Source: Rubellicoccus peritrichatus
GTDB taxonomy: Bacteria > Verrucomicrobiota > Verrucomicrobiia > Opitutales > Cerasicoccaceae
Assembly: GCF_033100135.1 (NCBI RefSeq)
Contig: NZ_CP136920.1
Span: 3,343,001 to 3,407,000, forward strand
DNA length: 64,000 nt
Direction: 5' to 3'
Part shown: in pieces, positions 61,064-64,000 of the stretch
How the letters are laid out: the number at the start of each line of letters is the position of its first letter
Position numbering within the stretch: position 1 is the first letter of the stretch
Translations under genes and position numbers: made by a program
The notes under the pieces: generated by a model
What the model was told of the DNA's origin: nothing
What the model saw: only the letters and a program-made list of their open reading frames with translations
Databases searched by the model: none

Positions 61064-61843
61064 CTAAGGTTTGCGCAAGAGTCTTGGAGCCTTTCCCCAA
61101 TAGCGCTTTACGGTTTTATTGAAAAGATGAAGATCAGGGATGCCCACTTCGCAGGCTATTTCTTTCACTGGAAGATTGGTTCCTTGAAGGAGATGAATTG
61201 CATGCTCCATCCGGCGTTGCCGAATATACCCAACAATTGTTGAACTTGCATGAGTGCGAAACATGCGCCGCAGGCTGCGTTCTGAACTTCCGGATATGCT
61301 AACGATTTCGGAGATAGAGATGCTATTTGTGAGGTTTAGCTCGATCCATTCCATTGCTCGTTTAAGTGAGGGGTGAATCACCTCTGGGCTTTCGCTTTGG
61401 CTATCAACTGCCTTGAGTTCATCGAATTTAAGTAGGAGTTGCCATAGGGTAACACTCGCAAGAAGTGGATTGCGTGCCTGGCAGCGAATCATTGATAGGA
61501 ATGGCTCTTCCATTGCTGTTGCCTGATCTCCAGCCGCTCGGAAAAGAGGATACCTTTTCGGTAAATCGTTCAACCCCTTTGGGTAGAGGAAGTGGGTGAA
61601 CAGGTGGTGTGATTTTCCATAATATTGAAAGTATCGTTTAACGCCTGGAGGAATCAAACCGATGATTCCATTTGATAGCTGAAAAGCGGTTTCGTCCAGA
61701 TGGAGTTGCCCGGGATATTTAAAAAAGAGCAACGACCAGTGGTCCGGCATGAGGAAGGTCTTAGGCTTGTCTGTGAAGGGAGCGAACCCCGACATTATAT
61801 CCCGAGGGAGGGAATCAAAATGATGATTTTCAGAAAATTCCAT
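61064..61843 (-). CDS. AraC-family transcriptional regulator
   Basis: 259 residues. The first ~150 residues are a ligand-sensing domain of the AraC/cupin class (PDHWSLLFFKYPGQLHLDETAFQLSNGIIGLIPPGVKRYFQYYGKSHHLF). The C-terminal HTH pair is ~165-258 (ISISEIVSISGSSERSLRRMFRTHASSTIVGYIRQRRMEHAIHLL ... EIACEVGIPDLHLFNKTVKRYWGKAPRLL). It is divergent from the sulfatase gene at 61966 (122 bases), so it probably controls it. Confidence 0.9.
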   Translation of the reverse strand: MEFSENHHFDSLPRDIMSGFAPFTDKPKTFLMPDHWSLLFFKYPGQLHLDETAFQLSNGIIGLIPPGVKRYFQYYGKSHHLFTHFLYPKGLNDLPKRYPLFRAAGDQATAMEEPFLSMIRCQARNPLLASVTLWQLLLKFDELKAVDSQSESPEVIHPSLKRAMEWIELNLTNSISISEIVSISGSSERSLRRMFRTHASSTIVGYIRQRRMEHAIHLLQGTNLPVKEIACEVGIPDLHLFNKTVKRYWGKAPRLLRKP

Positions 61844-61965
61844 GGCCGATATATACCAATAAATATAAATGTGGGCAATTGATATATAGCGATGGGTTTG
61901 CTACACTTTCTTTATCATGACGATATGTCCTGATTTTTAACTCCTATTGGAACGAGTAAACTTGA

Positions 61966-63474
61966 ATGAAGAAACCAAACATAGTTTATATTCTAGCTGA
62001 TGACCTTGGTTACGGTGATATCTCCGTCAATAATCCTGGTTCAAAGATAAACACTTCACATATCGATACTGTGGCTGAGGCTGGAATTCGTTTTACAGAG
62101 GCGCATTCAAGCTCGGCAGTATGCACGCCAACGCGTTACAGTATTTTAACAGGACGCTATTGCTGGCGAACAATGCTGAAACAGGGCGTGGTTGGCGGCT
62201 ACTGCCCTCATTTGATTGATCCTGAAAGAACAACGGTAGCGTCGTTCTTGAAAGCACAAGGTTATGACACGGCGTGCATTGGCAAGTGGCATCTAGGTAT
62301 GGATTGGGTCAAGAAAGGGGATGAATACTGGAGTGTCGATTTTGGACAAGCTATTAGCAATGGGCCCAATAGCGTTGGCTTTGATTATTATTACGGTATA
62401 AGTGCATCACTGGACATGCCACCGTATGCTTACATTGAAAATGATAGGGTGACTGAAATTCCGGATCAGCTTTCTAAAAATGATGACTCCAAAGAGTTCT
62501 GGCGAGAGGGTATGTGTGCGCCCGGATTTAGCCACATTGAGGTATTGCCGCATATCACTGAAAAGGCATGTAAATTTATTCAAGAGCATGAAAACGCAGA
62601 TCGACCTTACTTTCTGTATTTTCCTTTACCTGCGCCACATGGTCCGATTCTTCCACTTGAACAATTCGTTGGAAAAAGTAATACGAACTCTTATGGAGAC
62701 TTTGTTCTTCAGGTCGATGCTGTTGTGGGGCAGATTGTTCAAACTTTAAAGGACACCAATCAGTTTGAGAATACGATCGTGGTTTTTACCAGCGATAATG
62801 GCTGTTCACCTGTGGCTGACTTTGAGGAATTGAAAGAAGCGGGTCATCATCCAAGTTACCATTTTCGTGGTCATAAGGCAGACATATTTGAAGGCGGGCA
62901 TCACGTTCCGCTTGTAATGTCATGGCCGGAAGGGATCAAAGCCAATTCACTTTCCCATGAAATTGTTTGTTTGAGTGATCTTCTTGCAACGTGCGCAGGG
63001 ATTCTCGATGTTACTTTGCCGGACAATGCTGGGGAGGATAGTTTCGATTTGAGTCCGATTTTTAGAGGAGAATCTGAAAACATTCGAACTCGTTCATCCG
63101 TAATCACTCATTCTGTTAATGGTTCGTTTGCAATTCAACGTGGCAGATGGAAGTTGGAGATGTGCCCGGACTCTGGTGGTTGGAGTGACCCGCGACCAGG
63201 CTGTGAAGAGAGTGATACTTTACCTGCCATTCAGCTCTATGATTTGGAGCAGGATGTCGGTGAGCGAAATAATATCTACACAGATCATCCGGATGTGGTT
63301 TTGTCTTTGCGGAATGAGTTGACTGAGATTATTCGGCGGGGGCGTAGTACATCTGGCTCCAAGCAGGCAAACGACGGCGAAGTCTGGTGGGAACAATTGA
63401 ATTGGATTGAAGCTGATCAATCACAAATGCCTAAGCAAGGCTGGGGCGCGACGGTCGTGAAGGGTTGCTTTTGA
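61966..63474 (+). CDS. Type I sulfatase (arylsulfatase family)
   Basis: 502 residues. The FGly precursor is C53 in SAVCTPTRYSILTGRYCWRT (C-x-P-T-R; Thr replaces the usual Ser). The N-terminal metal motif is PNIVYILADDLGYGD, with GKWHLG near 105 and FTSDNGCSP later. It lacks a signal peptide. The domain fits family S1; the substrate is unknown (possibly a polysaccharide sulfate or aryl sulfate). It lies next to a divergent AraC regulator. Confidence 0.92.
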   Translation: MKKPNIVYILADDLGYGDISVNNPGSKINTSHIDTVAEAGIRFTEAHSSSAVCTPTRYSILTGRYCWRTMLKQGVVGGYCPHLIDPERTTVASFLKAQGYDTACIGKWHLGMDWVKKGDEYWSVDFGQAISNGPNSVGFDYYYGISASLDMPPYAYIENDRVTEIPDQLSKNDDSKEFWREGMCAPGFSHIEVLPHITEKACKFIQEHENADRPYFLYFPLPAPHGPILPLEQFVGKSNTNSYGDFVLQVDAVVGQIVQTLKDTNQFENTIVVFTSDNGCSPVADFEELKEAGHHPSYHFRGHKADIFEGGHHVPLVMSWPEGIKANSLSHEIVCLSDLLATCAGILDVTLPDNAGEDSFDLSPIFRGESENIRTRSSVITHSVNGSFAIQRGRWKLEMCPDSGGWSDPRPGCEESDTLPAIQLYDLEQDVGERNNIYTDHPDVVLSLRNELTEIIRRGRSTSGSKQANDGEVWWEQLNWIEADQSQMPKQGWGATVVKGCF

Positions 63475-63494
63475 TCAAGTGATTCAAAATCTAG

Positions 63495-63597
63495 TACCAA
63501 GGGAGATATTTGAACTTCCGACCAAAAGCTTATGAGTCCTTCGGTTGATGTGATCTAGTTCTTTCCTGTTCTGCCCTTGGTATTTCTTTTTTTCTTA
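63495..63597 (+). terminator. Long stem-loop and T-tract after the sulfatase
   Basis: TACCAAGGG (63495-63503) pairs with CCCTTGGTA (63574-63582) across ~70 bases, followed by TTTCTTTTTTTCTT. It may terminate the plus-strand sulfatase transcript before the convergent fragment at 63728. Confidence 0.4.
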
Positions 63598-63727
63598 AAG
63601 TCTTTCTATCTCAGAACCAAATTGGGGGCAAATATGCGGCCTCGATTAGTTGGATCACCTAGCGGTAGAAAGAAGTTAATGATTCCTCAGGTTTCCCAAC
63701 ATTGGCTACTTTGGCAGGATTCGTTTT

Positions 63728-64000
63728 TCACATGGCTTGGTAAGCTGTTATCTCATGCTGAGGAATGTCTCCTATCTGAAGCATGTGCTGCTCGAGTCTT
63801 CGTTGCATTCGATCCACAACCTTACTGTAATCTAGATCTTCGTATAAATTAAAGAGTTCAAGCGGGTCTTTTTCGAGGTCGAACAGCTCCCACTCTTTTC
63901 GTTTGTCACCTTCGCATGCGCCAGGCTCGTCTAGACTCTCGTTATACCAATATACGATCTTGTACCGCTTATCGCGGATGCCGTAGTGCGCCGCAACATT
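63728..64000 (-). CDS. Sulfatase, 3' end only (gene extends past the window)
   Basis: On the minus strand the frame from 64000 to a TGA at 63728-63730 is open for 90 codons with no start, so the gene continues beyond the window. The C-terminal residues include RDKRYKIVYWYNESL, KRKEWELFDLEKDPLELFNLYED, the typical type I sulfatase end (YDLxxDPxExxNLY). The catalytic cysteine lies outside the window. It is convergent with the 61966 sulfatase, ~250 bases apart. This is at least a third sulfatase of the region. Confidence 0.85.
   Translation of the reverse strand, partial: NVAAHYGIRDKRYKIVYWYNESLDEPGACEGDKRKEWELFDLEKDPLELFNLYEDLDYSKVVDRMQRRLEQHMLQIGDIPQHEITAYQAM

Noticed and set aside
63577-63852. 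91-residue plus-strand frame
   Set aside because: It is antisense to the 3' end of the partial sulfatase, which has clear family motifs.
1-64000. tRNA, rRNA, CRISPR arrays, prophage or IS elements
   Set aside because: Reading the gaps showed no cloverleaf-like sequence, no regular direct-repeat array and no transposase or integrase frames.

Overview
The window reads as chromosomal DNA of a free-living, probably marine, Gram-negative bacterium of the phylum Verrucomicrobiota, most likely an Opitutia/Puniceicoccales (Coraliomargarita-like) lineage. This is inferred from gene content: two PEP-CTERM proteins, three sulfatases, two phytanoyl-CoA-type dioxygenases, AraC regulators, a ThuA-like protein, an aryl-sulfate sulfotransferase, an OleA/OleB pair, a bacterial SUI1 protein, an outer-membrane beta-barrel, and few Shine-Dalgarno sequences. 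No 16S rRNA gene is present, so the placement is not proven. I found no tRNA, rRNA, CRISPR array, prophage or insertion sequence.

Layout. 0-7 kb: the end of an autotransporter-like beta-barrel, then a minus-strand run of gltX, thioredoxin, an RDD membrane protein and an Fbp-type ferric iron ABC transporter. 7-19.5 kb: housekeeping genes (nth, SUI1, dus, a DUF151 nuclease, radC, thuA-like, hisH, citrate synthase), a short PEP-CTERM protein, a LysM lipoprotein-nifS-recF-tauE operon and a prepilin. 19.6-26.3 kb: a WecG-type glycosyltransferase, a secreted protein with two near-identical spondin-like repeats, rpsU, mutY, gcvH and mutL. 26.3-30 kb: a tight fabZ-fabI-oleA-oleB operon joining fatty-acid synthesis to head-to-head acyl condensation. 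30-39.4 kb: a response regulator and a histidine kinase in convergent overlap, an unrecognised conserved protein, malQ, a giant PEP-CTERM protein and a divergent sigma-54 activator. 39.4-45.8 kb: a P-type proton ATPase, a CPBP protease, a small secreted protein, an MFS transporter, a palindromic repeat and a proline-rich protein. 45.8-53.6 kb: a sulfatase/AraC/PhyH region in a mirror arrangement, then an aryl-sulfate sulfotransferase. 53.6-60.7 kb: hflX, a periplasmic thioredoxin-like protein, ppdK, a PfkB sugar kinase and a secreted protein of unknown function. 61-64 kb: an AraC regulator, a sulfatase and the 3' end of another sulfatase cut by the window edge.

Points of most interest: (a) OleA/OleB without OleC/OleD, fused into an operon with fabZ and fabI; (b) three secreted proteins with tryptophan/tyrosine-rich C-terminal tails; (c) an AraC gene whose conserved N-terminus can only start at an ATT codon; (d) a MutL lacking most endonuclease metal ligands; (e) a recent tandem duplication inside the spondin-like gene; (f) two classes of intergenic palindromic repeat. 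The sulfatases, the sulfotransferase and the PhyH/AraC genes suggest use of sulfated polysaccharides or other sulfated organics, which is an inference from family membership.
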